17,989 bases of DNA from an uncultured Devosia sp. (GCA_946480655.1 CAMLKN010000015.1:1-17989); one strand, 5' to 3'. Shown: positions 6,492 to 16,559, counted from the first letter of the stretch. Program-made: numbers and translations. The notes: a model not told the origin generated them from the sequence alone.

Positions 6492-8188
6492 TGCCCCTCT
6501 GCCTCCTCGGTCGCCTGAGCTTCGGCCTGGGCGGCGTCGAGGCCGTCGAGAATGTCGAGGAAGCCGCGGGCCAGGTTGCCATACTGCGTGCCGGACGTAT
6601 CCAGTTCCAGCACGCGCTCGAGATCGATACGGGCACTGGCGTTGTCGCCGGTGATGGCCAGGGCCGCCCCCCGGCCGAAGCGCGCGGCGGGATCATAGGG
6701 CCTGAGGGCAATAGCGCGTCCAAAACGGTCGATGGCCTCGGGCAGGCGGTCCAGTTCCTGCAATAGCCCGGCCGATTGGTAGAGCAGGTCGAAGTCATCG
6801 GGCGTGATCAGCAGCGCCCGGTCGAAAGCGTCGAGCGCCTCCTGCTGGCGCCCGAGGAAGGTGAGAGCCGCCGCGTGCAGGGCATGCGTGTCGGCCTCTG
6901 CCGGCCGGTAGCGGGCCGCCGCACCGAGCAGGGCCTCGCCCTCTTCCAGCCGGCCCGACGAGACGAGGGCGATGAAGACCGGTTCGAGCGCCAGCGGATA
7001 GGCCGGATCGATCTGCAGGGCGCGCCGGAACCAGTCCTGGGCCACGTCGCCATTGCCGCGCTCGGCTTCGATCTGGCCGATGCGGGCGAAGTAGTGGGCG
7101 CTGCCGGGGTCCTGTTCGGCCGCCCGCTGCAGCAGCGCAATCGCCTCGTCGGTTGAACCTTCGGCCAGCCGCAGTTCTGCCTGCCCCTCGATGAGCGCAG
7201 GAAAATTTGGATCCCGCTGGGCGAGCGCATCATAGACCTGGCGCGCGCCATCGAGATCGCCGGCCTGGCGCAGGGCGCGGCCAAGATTGGCCTGGGCGAT
7301 GACGAAGCCTGGATCGAGGTCGAGCGCGGCGCGATAGGCCTCGACGGCGCCCTCATGGTTCTGGGCATTGCTGGCCAGGTTTCCGAGGAGGTTCTGCGCC
7401 CATTTGGCGTCGGGGTGGTGCTGGCGCACCAGCCGCCGGGCGAGGGTGGCGGCGCGGACGGGCTGGCGGTCGGCAAGGGCCGCGGCGGCCACGAAGGGGT
7501 CGAGCACGCCAAGGACTTCCACGGCGGCATCGGTAAAGTACCCACGCTGGTCGGTAGTGCCGAGGGGTGGCAGGTCGACAATCTCGCTGCCTCCCTTGAG
7601 GATGCGCAGGCGCAATTGCATGCCCTCGGGCGCGCAGGCGGTGTCGGCGCAGACGATCTCCCCGCCAATCCGCGCCTGATGCAGGTTGAAGAACTGCCTG
7701 GTCTGGCGAACGATGGAGTCGAGCGACAGGCCGACTTCGGGGACGGTGAACTGGATGCGCTGGCTGTCGGGAATGGCGCTGAGGCTTGCCTTGGCGGTGC
7801 GGGCGCGCAACTGGGCATCGCGCAATCCGTCCCACAACCGCCCGGCGACGACTTCGGGGCTGAGGCCCTGCGCAATCAGCGCCTTGGGTACGGCGATCGG
7901 CTCGATCACCACCTGTTCGCGCAGGAACTGGGCGACCATGACTGCGAAGAACAGCACCACGGCTATCACGAAGACGGCGTTGAGCACGACCTTGCGCAGC
8001 AGCGTCGCGCCGCTTTCGAGCGATGGCAGGGAGACACGGCGGCGTGGCTTTGCCGGTGGGGTGGCAGCATCCTTGCCGGCCGTTGCGGGCGGTGCCTTCG
8101 GCGCCTGGCTTGACCGGCTGCGCGGAGCGGTGCTCGCCGGTTTGCGGCGGGTCTTGCTCGTGGTTCCTGTGGTAGGCGAACGCGCCAT
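6488..8188 (-). CDS. membrane-anchored TPR protein A with IEPIAVP module
   Basis: A 566-residue protein. Residues 1-63 are rich in Ala, Pro, Lys and Arg (TSKTRRKP, KPRRRVSLP) and should be cytoplasmic; one membrane helix follows (about 66-88). The presumed periplasmic module starts VVIEPIAVPKALIAQG with GRLWDGLRD, includes IPDSQRIQFTVP, the cysteine pair CADTAC and LRLRILKGG, and ends at VLDPFVAAAAL. About eight TPR units occupy residues 270-550, such as AYRAALDLDPGF, WFRRALQIDPAY and AFDRALLITPDD. ATG 8188 was chosen because the open frame upstream to 8317 overlaps oxyR and is not protein-like; GGAG lies about 11 bases upstream. It is 58 bases downstream of oxyR on the same strand and overlaps its paralogue, so an oxyR-TPR-TPR transcript is possible. 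I do not recognise a defined function. Confidence 0.87.
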   Translation of the reverse strand: MARSPTTGTTSKTRRKPASTAPRSRSSQAPKAPPATAGKDAATPPAKPRRRVSLPSLESGATLLRKVVLNAVFVIAVVLFFAVMVAQFLREQVVIEPIAVPKALIAQGLSPEVVAGRLWDGLRDAQLRARTAKASLSAIPDSQRIQFTVPEVGLSLDSIVRQTRQFFNLHQARIGGEIVCADTACAPEGMQLRLRILKGGSEIVDLPPLGTTDQRGYFTDAAVEVLGVLDPFVAAAALADRQPVRAATLARRLVRQHHPDAKWAQNLLGNLASNAQNHEGAVEAYRAALDLDPGFVIAQANLGRALRQAGDLDGARQVYDALAQRDPNFPALIEGQAELRLAEGSTDEAIALLQRAAEQDPGSAHYFARIGQIEAERGNGDVAQDWFRRALQIDPAYPLALEPVFIALVSSGRLEEGEALLGAAARYRPAEADTHALHAAALTFLGRQQEALDAFDRALLITPDDFDLLYQSAGLLQELDRLPEAIDRFGRAIALRPYDPAARFGRGAALAITGDNASARIDLERVLELDTSGTQYGNLARGFLDILDGLDAAQAEAQATEEAEGQ

Positions 8189-8202
8189 CGGCAACGCACT
8201 CC

Positions 8203-8227
8203 GGCAGCACGAAAAGGCGTGCTTGCC
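8203..8227 (-). other. imperfect hairpin in the oxyR-TPR spacer
   Basis: GGCA-GCACG (8203-8211) and CGTGC-T-TGCC (8218-8227) pair around a six-base loop with a single bulged base. It falls in the 58-base gap between the oxyR stop and the TPR protein A start. No T tract follows on the minus strand, so it is not a standard terminator; it could be a processing or stability element if the three genes are co-transcribed. Confidence 0.3.
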
Positions 8228-8246
8228 AAAGTCATATGGGGAAAGC

Positions 8247-9151
8247 TCACACGTGACCAGTGGGTGTCCCGCCGTCCTGGCGGATGACGTCGGCGACGCG
8301 TTCGAAGATGGCGGCATAGGGCGTCGCCTCGCGCCAGACCAGCCGCAATTGCCGCCCGGCCGACGGGTTTCCGAGGGGATGAATGGCGATGCGCGGGTCG
8401 CTCGCCTCCTTGCGCAACGATATGCCGGGCAGGAGCGTCACGCCCTGGCCGTTGGCCACGAACTCGACAATGGTCGCCAGGGAAGTGGCTGCAAAGGCAT
8501 GCGCCGCGCGGTCACCCTCAAGCCCGCAAGCGGCGATGGCCTGGTCGCGGAAGCAATGCCCTTCGTCAAGCAGCAGGATGCGTTCGGGCGGCAGTTCGGA
8601 GAGGTTCACCGGGTCGGCGGCTGTCTCGTTGCGTGGGGTTGCCAGCACGAAAGGGTCTTCGAACAGGGACCGGCAGGTAAGGCGTGGCCCTGACAAGGGC
8701 GGTTCGGTGGCGATGAGGGCGATGTCCATCCGCCCGTCGTCGAGGCCATCGAGCAATGCTTCCGTGCGACTCTCGCTGATGGAAAACTTGACCTCGGGCA
8801 AGTTTCTGGTGAGGGCCGGGTATATGCGTGGCAGCAGATAGGGAGCAACCGTCGGGATGAGGCCGAAGCGCAGCGGCCGGTCCAGCCGGCCGCGCCGGGC
8901 CAGCGCGAAGTCGTCGAGTGCGTCGGCGTCCGCGACGATCTCACTGGCTCGGGCAACGAAGTCCCGCCCGAAGGGCGTGAGGCGAATGCCGGTCTTGAGG
9001 CGGTCGAAAAGCGGCGTGCCGCAAAGGGCTTCGAGCGCCAGGATCTGCTGCGACAGGGCGGGTTGGCTCACCGCGCACGCCTCGGCAGCGCGGCCAAAAT
9101 GCCCCGTCCGTGCCACGGCAAGGGCATATCGCATCTGCTTGAGGGAGATGG

Positions 9152-9155
<4 letters not shown>
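8247..9155 (-). CDS. oxyR: OxyR, LysR-type peroxide-sensing regulator
   Basis: A 302-residue LysR-type regulator. The N-terminal winged helix-turn-helix has FGRAAEACAVSQPALSQQI, followed by the substrate-binding-like sensor domain. The redox motif DEGHCFRDQAIAAC contains Cys201 and Cys210, nine residues apart exactly as Cys199 and Cys208 of E. coli OxyR (GHCLRDQA...C), so it should form a disulfide on reaction with hydrogen peroxide and then activate its targets. It is divergent from katG, the classic arrangement in alphaproteobacteria. AGGAGG lies eight bases upstream of the ATG at 9155, inside the loop of a perfect dyad. The TPR genes follow on the same strand. Confidence 0.95.
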
Positions 9156-11434
<2,279 letters not shown>

Positions 11435-11454
11435 CATTACCACAGCGACAAAGC

Positions 11455-11484
11455 AAAAGGCCCGGGCAGTGCCCGGGCCTTTTT
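11455..11484. terminator. bidirectional rho-independent terminator
   Basis: GGCCCGGGC (11459-11467) pairs perfectly with GCCCGGGCC (11471-11479) around the loop AGT. Five T follow on the plus strand (11480-11484) and four A precede it (11455-11458), giving a T run on the minus strand as well. It serves katG from the left and the membrane-protein gene ending at 11484 from the right. Confidence 0.92.
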
Positions 11485-11903
11485 CATTCGGCGGCGACTG
11501 CGGTGGCGTGGCGCCAGGGTTCAGGACGGGTGAAACTGGACAATGCGTAACGCCATGGAATGATGAACAGGAAGGGGACCACGAAGGCGACAGCAAACAG
11601 GATGTCGCCAGCTTCTGCCGTGAAGCGCCCGCTCAGCCACAAGGGCAGGGCAACCGACACGGTCCAGATCAGCTTCCAGGCCACCTCGAAGAGCAAGAGC
11701 GGCAGCATGCGCAATGGCGCGATGAGGCCCAGCCCGCAGGTGAGACCGAGCGCGGCGAGGAGGGCATTGGTCGCCCCGGCCATCAGGGGCAGATCGGCGG
11801 CCCCAAACAGTACCTGGGGCCAGACGGTTATGCCCAGCCCCACAAACATCAATGCGTAGCAAGCCCGCAGCAGGTTGAGGCGGATGACGGAGGGCTGGTT
11901 CAT
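11484..11903 (-). CDS. four-helix integral membrane protein, function unknown
   Basis: A 139-residue protein with about four hydrophobic helices (residues 9-30, 42-62, 65-90 and 100-118) separated by short loops, for example ITVWPQVLFGAADLP and LWLSGRFTAEAGD. It resembles DoxX-like small membrane proteins in size and topology but I cannot assign it to a named family. The sequence FEVAWKLIWT in helix 3 and FIIPWRYALSSF after helix 4 are its most distinctive features. ATG 11903 precedes the first helix; AGGA lies about ten bases upstream. The frame extends upstream to 11969 without protein-like sequence. It is divergent from an AraC-family regulator, which makes it a likely target of that regulator. 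Its stop codon touches the katG terminator. Confidence 0.75.
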   Translation of the reverse strand: MNQPSVIRLNLLRACYALMFVGLGITVWPQVLFGAADLPLMAGATNALLAALGLTCGLGLIAPLRMLPLLLFEVAWKLIWTVSVALPLWLSGRFTAEAGDILFAVAFVVPFLFIIPWRYALSSFTRPEPWRHATAVAAE

Positions 11904-11969
11904 GCTAGAAGGTCCTGGGCAAACGGATGCAACAGGGGCTCTTATCGGCAAGGCCTGTCGCTCCGGCAA

Positions 11970-12011
11970 TGATCCCGCGGGTCAAGGGATTGATCCTGCG
12001 GGTCAGGGGAT
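11970..12011. repeat. two tandem 21-base repeats, candidate AraC operator
   Basis: Two adjacent 21-base units (11970-11990 and 11991-12011) differ at only two positions; the shared core is TGATCC-Y-GCGGGTCA-R-GGGAT. They lie between the divergent membrane-protein and AraC-family genes, and the second unit supplies the AGGGG ribosome binding site of the regulator. AraC-family proteins typically bind direct repeats one or two helical turns apart, so this is a candidate autoregulatory operator. The unit length is seven codons, so a coding explanation from the ATG at 11969 cannot be fully excluded. Confidence 0.6.
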
Positions 12012-12016
12012 GGGAC

Positions 12017-13054
12017 ATGGAGCAGGCGTCGATTGCCGCAGGAATAGTTGCCGGCTTCGTGGCCTTTCTGGACCGGCGCGGCATGGATGGCCGGGCGCTT
12101 GCATCGGAGGCGGGCATCGACCATTTGCTGCTGGCCGATCCTGATGCGCGCCTGCCGTTTGCGCACTACGCCACGCTTCTGGCTTTGGCGCGGCAGGCCT
12201 CTGGCGATACGGGCCTGTCGCTGCGTTTCGGCGCAGACGTGGGCATGGCGGATCTTTCCATTCTCGGGCTCATCATGGAGGCTTCGGCGACCATGGGCGA
12301 GGCCTTCGCGCAGATGCAGCGCTATGGCCGGCTGGCCCTGGCTGCCGACCCGAAACTGCCGGCGCGCTTCGGGCTGGAGGCGCGGGAGGGGCGGCTCTAT
12401 CTTGTCGACCGGCGGCCGGATCCGAACAGCTTTCCTCCGATGACAGAGGAGGCGTTTGCCCAGCTCACCTGTGGGCCGCGCCGCTTTCTTGATCGCCCTC
12501 ACGTTCTTTCCGTGCATGTGACGCACGAGGCGCCGCCTCATGCCGGCCTCTATGACGAGATTTTCGCCTGTCCGGTGCATTTCGGGGCGGCCTTCAACGC
12601 GCTGCAGCTTCATCCCGAGGTCGCCACATGGCCGGTGGCGCGCGAGCGCCGCTACGTCTTTGGCGTGCTCTGCGAGAAGGCGGAGAGGTTGATGGCCGCT
12701 GCCTCGCCGGTGGAGACCGTGCGGTCCCGGCTCGAAGAGGCCATGCGGCTCCGCCTTCACCAGGGTGAACCGGGTGCGGACGACATGGCGCGCGAGTTGG
12801 GTTTCAGCCGCTCCACCCTGTTCCGGCGCCTGCGCGAAGAAGGGACGAGTTTTGCCCTCGTGCTGGACGCCTTGCGGCGCGACCTCGCGCTGGAATTTGT
12901 CTCCGGGAGCCGCAATTCGCTGGCCGAGATAGCCTACCTTCTGGGCTTTTCCGAACCCGCGGCCCTCTCCCGCGCGTTCCAGCGCTGGACCGGCATGACC
13001 CCGGGCCAGTACCGGCGGCGCGACGGCGCTTCCGGCGTGAAAGCTGCAATTTGA
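12017..13054 (+). CDS. AraC-family transcriptional regulator with arabinose-binding-type N-terminal domain
   Basis: A 345-residue regulator. The N-terminal domain (about residues 20-205) has the pattern of the AraC arabinose-binding-type N-terminal family, including LPFAHYATLLALARQASGD, DTGLSLRFG and LGLIMEASATMGEAF. That family is found in OruR- and virulence-type regulators rather than in AraC itself. The C-terminal DNA-binding domain (about 250-340) has two helix-turn-helix units, ADDMARELGFSRSTLFRRL and LAEIAYLLGFSEPAALSRAF, followed by the typical WTGMTPGQYRR. ATG 12017 has AGGGG six bases upstream; an in-frame ATG at 11969 would add 16 residues encoded by the tandem repeat and lacks a good ribosome binding site. 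Its ligand is unknown; likely targets are itself and the divergent membrane-protein gene. Confidence 0.9.
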   Translation: MEQASIAAGIVAGFVAFLDRRGMDGRALASEAGIDHLLLADPDARLPFAHYATLLALARQASGDTGLSLRFGADVGMADLSILGLIMEASATMGEAFAQMQRYGRLALAADPKLPARFGLEAREGRLYLVDRRPDPNSFPPMTEEAFAQLTCGPRRFLDRPHVLSVHVTHEAPPHAGLYDEIFACPVHFGAAFNALQLHPEVATWPVARERRYVFGVLCEKAERLMAAASPVETVRSRLEEAMRLRLHQGEPGADDMARELGFSRSTLFRRLREEGTSFALVLDALRRDLALEFVSGSRNSLAEIAYLLGFSEPAALSRAFQRWTGMTPGQYRRRDGASGVKAAI

Positions 13055-13145
13055 ATTAAACTGCCCATCCCCGCTTCAGGCCCCACAAGCATGTGGCAGT
13101 CACTGTGTCCCGACATTGTGCGGCAGAAGCCGGGAGAAATGACCC

Positions 13146-14270
13146 ATGACCGAGTTCGAAGAAGGCCACAGGGCGTTTGCGAATTTCCGCGTTCTCAATG
13201 GTGAGGACAACCAGTTTGAACGCGAACAGCTGTTCCGCACCACGGCGCAGCTCTTCAGCTATGTCTCGGATCGCTGCGACGACGACCAGGTCGCCCAGTA
13301 TGACGAAGTGCTGTGCCAACTGGCCGAACTCGTTGAAATCGAGGCGCGCATTCACGTCGCCAAACTCCTTGCGCCGCTGGAGCGGGCCCCGGGCACGGTG
13401 CTTCTCAAGCTGGCCAATGACGTCATCGAGGTTGCCCGGCCGCTACTCGAATTCTCCAGTGTGCTCAGCGATGACGACCTGATCGACATCATCACCCGCC
13501 AGAGCGAAGACCACCGTATCGCCATTGCCGGCCGCGCCAACCTGACCGAGAGGGTCGGAGAAGCTCTCGTCGAACATGGCAAGACCGCCTCGGTAGTGCG
13601 CCTCGTGCGTAATCCCAATGCCGAGTTCGATCGCGCTACGCTGGAAAAGCTGGTGCAGCGCGCCACCCAGGATGCCGAGATCGCCGCCGACCTGCGCGGC
13701 CGCACCGATATCGACTGGAAGTCCCTGCGCGGCGAGATCGACAGCGTTGCGGGCAAGGTGTTGCAGACGCTGGGCGACATGGATCGCCAGGTCGATCCGG
13801 TGGCCGCAGGCAAGATCAATACGGTCGTCTACAATCGTATTCGCAACCGCGCCGGCTTCAATGCCCAGGAGTGGAAGGTCGCCTATAACCAGGTCAAGGG
13901 CCTGGCCGACCGCAAGCAGCTCAACGACCGGGCACTGGCCCGTTTCGCCCGCTTCGGCTATGGCCACCACGCCGCCGCGGCCATGGCCGTGATGCTGCAT
14001 GTGGCGCCCGAAATCGTGGTCAAGTGGCTCGCCGGCCAGGACTATGTCGCCGTCATCGTGGCCCTGCGCTCTGCTGGCCTCGCTCCCGACCTGTTCGAAG
14101 CCATCATGGCCACACTGCCCTGGCGCGACATGCCGACCGAGGGCGACAAGAAGATGGTGCTCTCGCGCTTCGAAGCGCTGGACATGGAAGATGCGCGCAG
14201 CATTTTCGAGCTCTGGCGGGCCCATTCCTTCCGCAAGCGGGCGCTGACCGAAGACCGGCAGACGGCCTGA
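13146..14270 (+). CDS. DUF2336 domain-containing protein
   Basis: A 374-residue soluble protein, largely helical and with no signal peptide or membrane helix. The pattern of repeated helices, such as LTERVGEALVEHGKTASVVRLVRNPNAEFD and MHVAP-type segments near VMLHVAPEIVVKWLAGQDY, fits the DUF2336 family, which is common in alphaproteobacteria and has no established biochemical role. GGGAGA lies about eight bases before the ATG. The 91-base gap before it separates it from the AraC-family gene and a GC-rich inverted repeat follows its stop, so it appears to be a single-gene unit. The call rests on recalled family features rather than on a profile match. Confidence 0.75.
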   Translation: MTEFEEGHRAFANFRVLNGEDNQFEREQLFRTTAQLFSYVSDRCDDDQVAQYDEVLCQLAELVEIEARIHVAKLLAPLERAPGTVLLKLANDVIEVARPLLEFSSVLSDDDLIDIITRQSEDHRIAIAGRANLTERVGEALVEHGKTASVVRLVRNPNAEFDRATLEKLVQRATQDAEIAADLRGRTDIDWKSLRGEIDSVAGKVLQTLGDMDRQVDPVAAGKINTVVYNRIRNRAGFNAQEWKVAYNQVKGLADRKQLNDRALARFARFGYGHHAAAAMAVMLHVAPEIVVKWLAGQDYVAVIVALRSAGLAPDLFEAIMATLPWRDMPTEGDKKMVLSRFEALDMEDARSIFELWRAHSFRKRALTEDRQTA

Positions 14271-14288
14271 CCGCGTCGGTTGGTACAC

Positions 14289-14315
14289 TTGACAAGGTGG
14301 CGGGCCGCCCGCCAC
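14289..14315 (+). promoter_or_regulatory. TTGACA -35 box and GC-rich dyad before the ATPase gene
   Basis: A consensus TTGACA (14289-14294) is followed by a perfect 8-base-pair inverted repeat GTGGCGGG-CCG-CCCGCCAC (14297-14315). A weak -10 candidate (CACTAG, 14313-14318) would place transcription initiation at or near the ATG at 14325, i.e. a nearly leaderless message. The dyad could be an operator in the spacer, or a terminator stem for the DUF2336 gene, although no T tract follows. Confidence 0.4.
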
Positions 14316-14324
14316 TAGCAGGGC

Positions 14325-15374
14325 ATGAACTCGGCAAAATCCATGCTTGTCCTGAAAGGCGTCACGCGGCACTTCGGTCGCGTTGCGGCGCTTCAGGATG
14401 TCTCGCTGGAACTGGGGACCGGACAGATCCTGTGCCTGGTCGGGCACTCGGGCTGCGGCAAGTCGACCCTGCTGCGCGCCATTGCCGGAATCGAAACGCT
14501 CGATAGCGGCAGCATCGCCATCGAGGGCACGCCCGTGTCAGGCGACGATGTCTTTGTCGAGCCCGAGGACCGGCGCATCGGCTTCATGTTCCAGGACTAT
14601 GCGCTCTTCCCGCATCTGAGCGTGCGCGACAATGTCGGCTTCGGGCTCGGCCGCGTGCCTCGCGGCGAACGCGGCGCCCGGGTCAGTGACATCCTGCGTC
14701 GCATCGGCATCGAGGCGCTGGCGGATCGCTACCCGCACATGCTCTCTGGCGGCGAACAGCAGCGCGTGGCGCTGGCCCGCGCCCTCGCGCCGCAGCCGCG
14801 CCTGCTGCTGATGGATGAACCTTTCTCCAATCTCGACCGCGGGCTCAGGGACAGAGTGCGGCAGGAAACGCTCTCCATCGTGCGCGACCTGGGCATGACC
14901 GCCGTCGTCGTGACCCATGACCCTGAAGAGGCGCTCGCCATTGGCGACATGGTGGCGTTGATGCAGAAAGGGCGGCTGGTCGAGGCGGGGACCGGGGAGC
15001 GCATCTACGACGCGCCGTGGACGGCCTATGCCGCGCGGTTCTTCTCGCGCATGAATGTCATTCCCGCGCGGCTCTCGGCCAATATGCTGGAAACGCCGCT
15101 GGGGCGTTTTGCGGCGCCGGCGCTCGAGGGCGTGCCCACCGTCCTGCTGCGCCCCCAATCCATCACCCTCGCTGACGAGGGGATTGCCGCCGAGGTGCTC
15201 GACCGCGCGATTCTGGGCGAGATCGAGGAGGTCTCCATGTCCGTCCAGGGCATGGATGATCCGCTGATCATGCGCGGCACCGCGCGGCACGATGTCCGGC
15301 CGGGCGACCGGGTGTTCCTGGCGGTAAACGCCCATGAGGTCATGATTTTCCCTCAGGACTCGGAACAAAGCTGA
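14325..15374 (+). CDS. fbpC: ferric-iron-type ABC transporter ATPase
   Basis: A 349-residue ATPase of the Fe(3+)/polyamine/sulfate (CUT1-like) importer group. Walker A is GHSGCGKST (residues 40-48), the Q-loop is in FQDYALFPH, the signature is LSGGEQQR (140-147), Walker B is LLLMDEP (around 160-166), the D-loop is SNLD, and the switch histidine is His198 in VVTHDPEE. A regulatory TOBE-type domain occupies about residues 240-345 and includes LLRPQSITL. It energises the permease encoded downstream. The spacing GCAGGGC before ATG 14325 is tighter than usual for a ribosome binding site; ATG 14343 is an alternative. Here the ATPase comes before the binding protein, unlike the common binding protein-permease-ATPase order, and is separated from it by 148 bases carrying an iron element. 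Confidence 0.9.
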   Translation: MNSAKSMLVLKGVTRHFGRVAALQDVSLELGTGQILCLVGHSGCGKSTLLRAIAGIETLDSGSIAIEGTPVSGDDVFVEPEDRRIGFMFQDYALFPHLSVRDNVGFGLGRVPRGERGARVSDILRRIGIEALADRYPHMLSGGEQQRVALARALAPQPRLLLMDEPFSNLDRGLRDRVRQETLSIVRDLGMTAVVVTHDPEEALAIGDMVALMQKGRLVEAGTGERIYDAPWTAYAARFFSRMNVIPARLSANMLETPLGRFAAPALEGVPTVLLRPQSITLADEGIAAEVLDRAILGEIEEVSMSVQGMDDPLIMRGTARHDVRPGDRVFLAVNAHEVMIFPQDSEQS

Positions 15375-15391
15375 TTATCAAGCGCAATCAG
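15371..15391. promoter_or_regulatory. CTGATT-N9-AATCAG dyad at the ATPase stop
   Basis: A perfect six-base inverted repeat with nine-base spacer overlaps the TGA of the ATPase gene and has the T-N11-A geometry of LysR-type sites (T15375, A15387). It lies four bases upstream of the iron control element. It may be an operator for the binding-protein promoter or a chance dyad. Confidence 0.3.
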
Positions 15392-15394
15392 TAG

Positions 15395-15411
15395 TTTAGA
15401 GTCATTCTAAC
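15395..15411. promoter_or_regulatory. Irr-type iron control element (ICE) candidate
   Basis: TTTAGAG-TCA-TTCTAAC matches 12 of 14 specified positions of the rhizobial iron control element TTTAGAA-N3-TTCTAAA recognised by Irr. It lies 112 bases before the ATG of the iron binding-protein gene and just upstream of a TTGACT -35-like box (15427-15432). Location in front of an iron-uptake gene is the context expected for Irr control. No good -10 was found. Confidence 0.65.
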
Positions 15412-15522
15412 TTTGCCCGGAATAACTTGACTTCTGTTGTCCGCTATGGCTTTAGCGGCGCCCAGAGAGGTGCTGCGGCGTGGTCCGCTCACCCGGCTCG
15501 TGTCACTTTGGGAGTTTCGACC

Positions 15523-16551
15523 ATGCGCAACCTTTTCAAGATCATCGGCGTGACCAGCGTGCTGGCTCTGGGCGCGGCGGTTCCCGCCCTTGCGCAGGAA
15601 GTCAACATCTACACCACCCGCGAGCCCGGCCTGATCCAGCCCATCCTCGACGCCTTCACCGCCGAGACCGGCATTGCGGTCAACACCGTGTTTCTTGAGA
15701 GCGGCCTGATCGAGCGCGTGCAGGCCGAGGGCGAAAGCTCGCCCGCCGACCTCCTGATGGCTGTCGATTTCGGCGCGCTGATCGACCTCGTCAATGCCGG
15801 CGTGACCCAGCCGGTCGACTCCGATGTGCTTGAAGCCGCTATTCCCGAAACGCTGCGCGATGCCGACGGCAACTGGTTTGCCCTGTCGGGCCGTGCCCGC
15901 GTCGTCTATGCCGCCAAGGATCTCGACCTCGACAGCATCACCTATGAGCAGCTCGACGACGAGGAATTCCGCGGCAAGCTCTGCATCCGCTCGGGCCAGC
16001 ACCCCTACAATACCGCTCTCTTTGCCGCCTACATGGCCAAGCATGGCGAGGAAGAAACCAAGACCTGGCTCGAAGGCATCAAGGCCAACCAGGCCCGCGC
16101 TGCCGCTGGTGGCGACCGTGACGGCGCCCGCGACATTGCCGCCGGCGTGTGCGACATCGCCGTGGCCAATTCCTACTACTATGGCCTGATGGCCAGCGGC
16201 GCCGGTGGCGACGAGCAGAAGGCCTGGGCCGATGCCGTCAAGGTCATCCTGCCGACCTTCGAGGGCGGCGGCACGCTGGTCAACGTTTCGGGTGCGGCCG
16301 TTGCCGCCCATGCGCCGAACCGGGCCGAGGCCGTGCAACTGCTCGAATACCTGGTCTCGGATGCCGCGCAGAAGCTCTATGCCGAAGCCAATTTCGAATA
16401 TCCGGTATCGCCTACCGCCGAAGTGCACCCGATCATCGCTGCCTTCGGCACGCTCAACCCCGACAGCCAGTCGCTGACCGACGTTCTGCCCTTCCGCGCC
16501 CGCGCCAGCGAGCTGGTGGACGAAGTCAACTTCGACACGTTCGGCAACTGA
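15523..16551 (+). CDS. fbpA: periplasmic ferric-iron binding protein
   Basis: A 342-residue extracellular solute-binding protein of the ferric-binding FbpA/FutA group. A signal peptide (MRNLFKIIG, hydrophobic core, cleavage after VPALA before QEVN) directs it to the periplasm. The mature start VNIYTTREPGLIQPILDAF is typical of this family. Adjacent tyrosines at 218-220 in VANSYYYGLM match the paired-tyrosine iron ligands of FbpA-type proteins, and CDIAVANS precedes them as usual. ATG 15523 has GGGAG eight bases upstream; an earlier in-frame ATG at 15427 lies inside the promoter region and would hide the signal peptide. It delivers Fe(3+) to the permease encoded next, with ATP hydrolysis by the upstream ATPase. 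Specificity for iron rather than another metal is a strong inference. Confidence 0.93.
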   Translation: MRNLFKIIGVTSVLALGAAVPALAQEVNIYTTREPGLIQPILDAFTAETGIAVNTVFLESGLIERVQAEGESSPADLLMAVDFGALIDLVNAGVTQPVDSDVLEAAIPETLRDADGNWFALSGRARVVYAAKDLDLDSITYEQLDDEEFRGKLCIRSGQHPYNTALFAAYMAKHGEEETKTWLEGIKANQARAAAGGDRDGARDIAAGVCDIAVANSYYYGLMASGAGGDEQKAWADAVKVILPTFEGGGTLVNVSGAAVAAHAPNRAEAVQLLEYLVSDAAQKLYAEANFEYPVSPTAEVHPIIAAFGTLNPDSQSLTDVLPFRARASELVDEVNFDTFGN

Positions 16552-16559
16552 TCCGGAGT

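Noticed and set aside
4344..6518. 724-codon open frame on the plus strand across the rarD-type gene and TPR protein B
   Set aside because: Composition is Gly/Arg/His-rich without domains and it overlaps two well-supported genes in other frames.
15372..15390. RirA iron-responsive operator (TGA-N9-TCA)
   Set aside because: The TGA and TCA are separated by 13 bases instead of 9, so only a general dyad is claimed.
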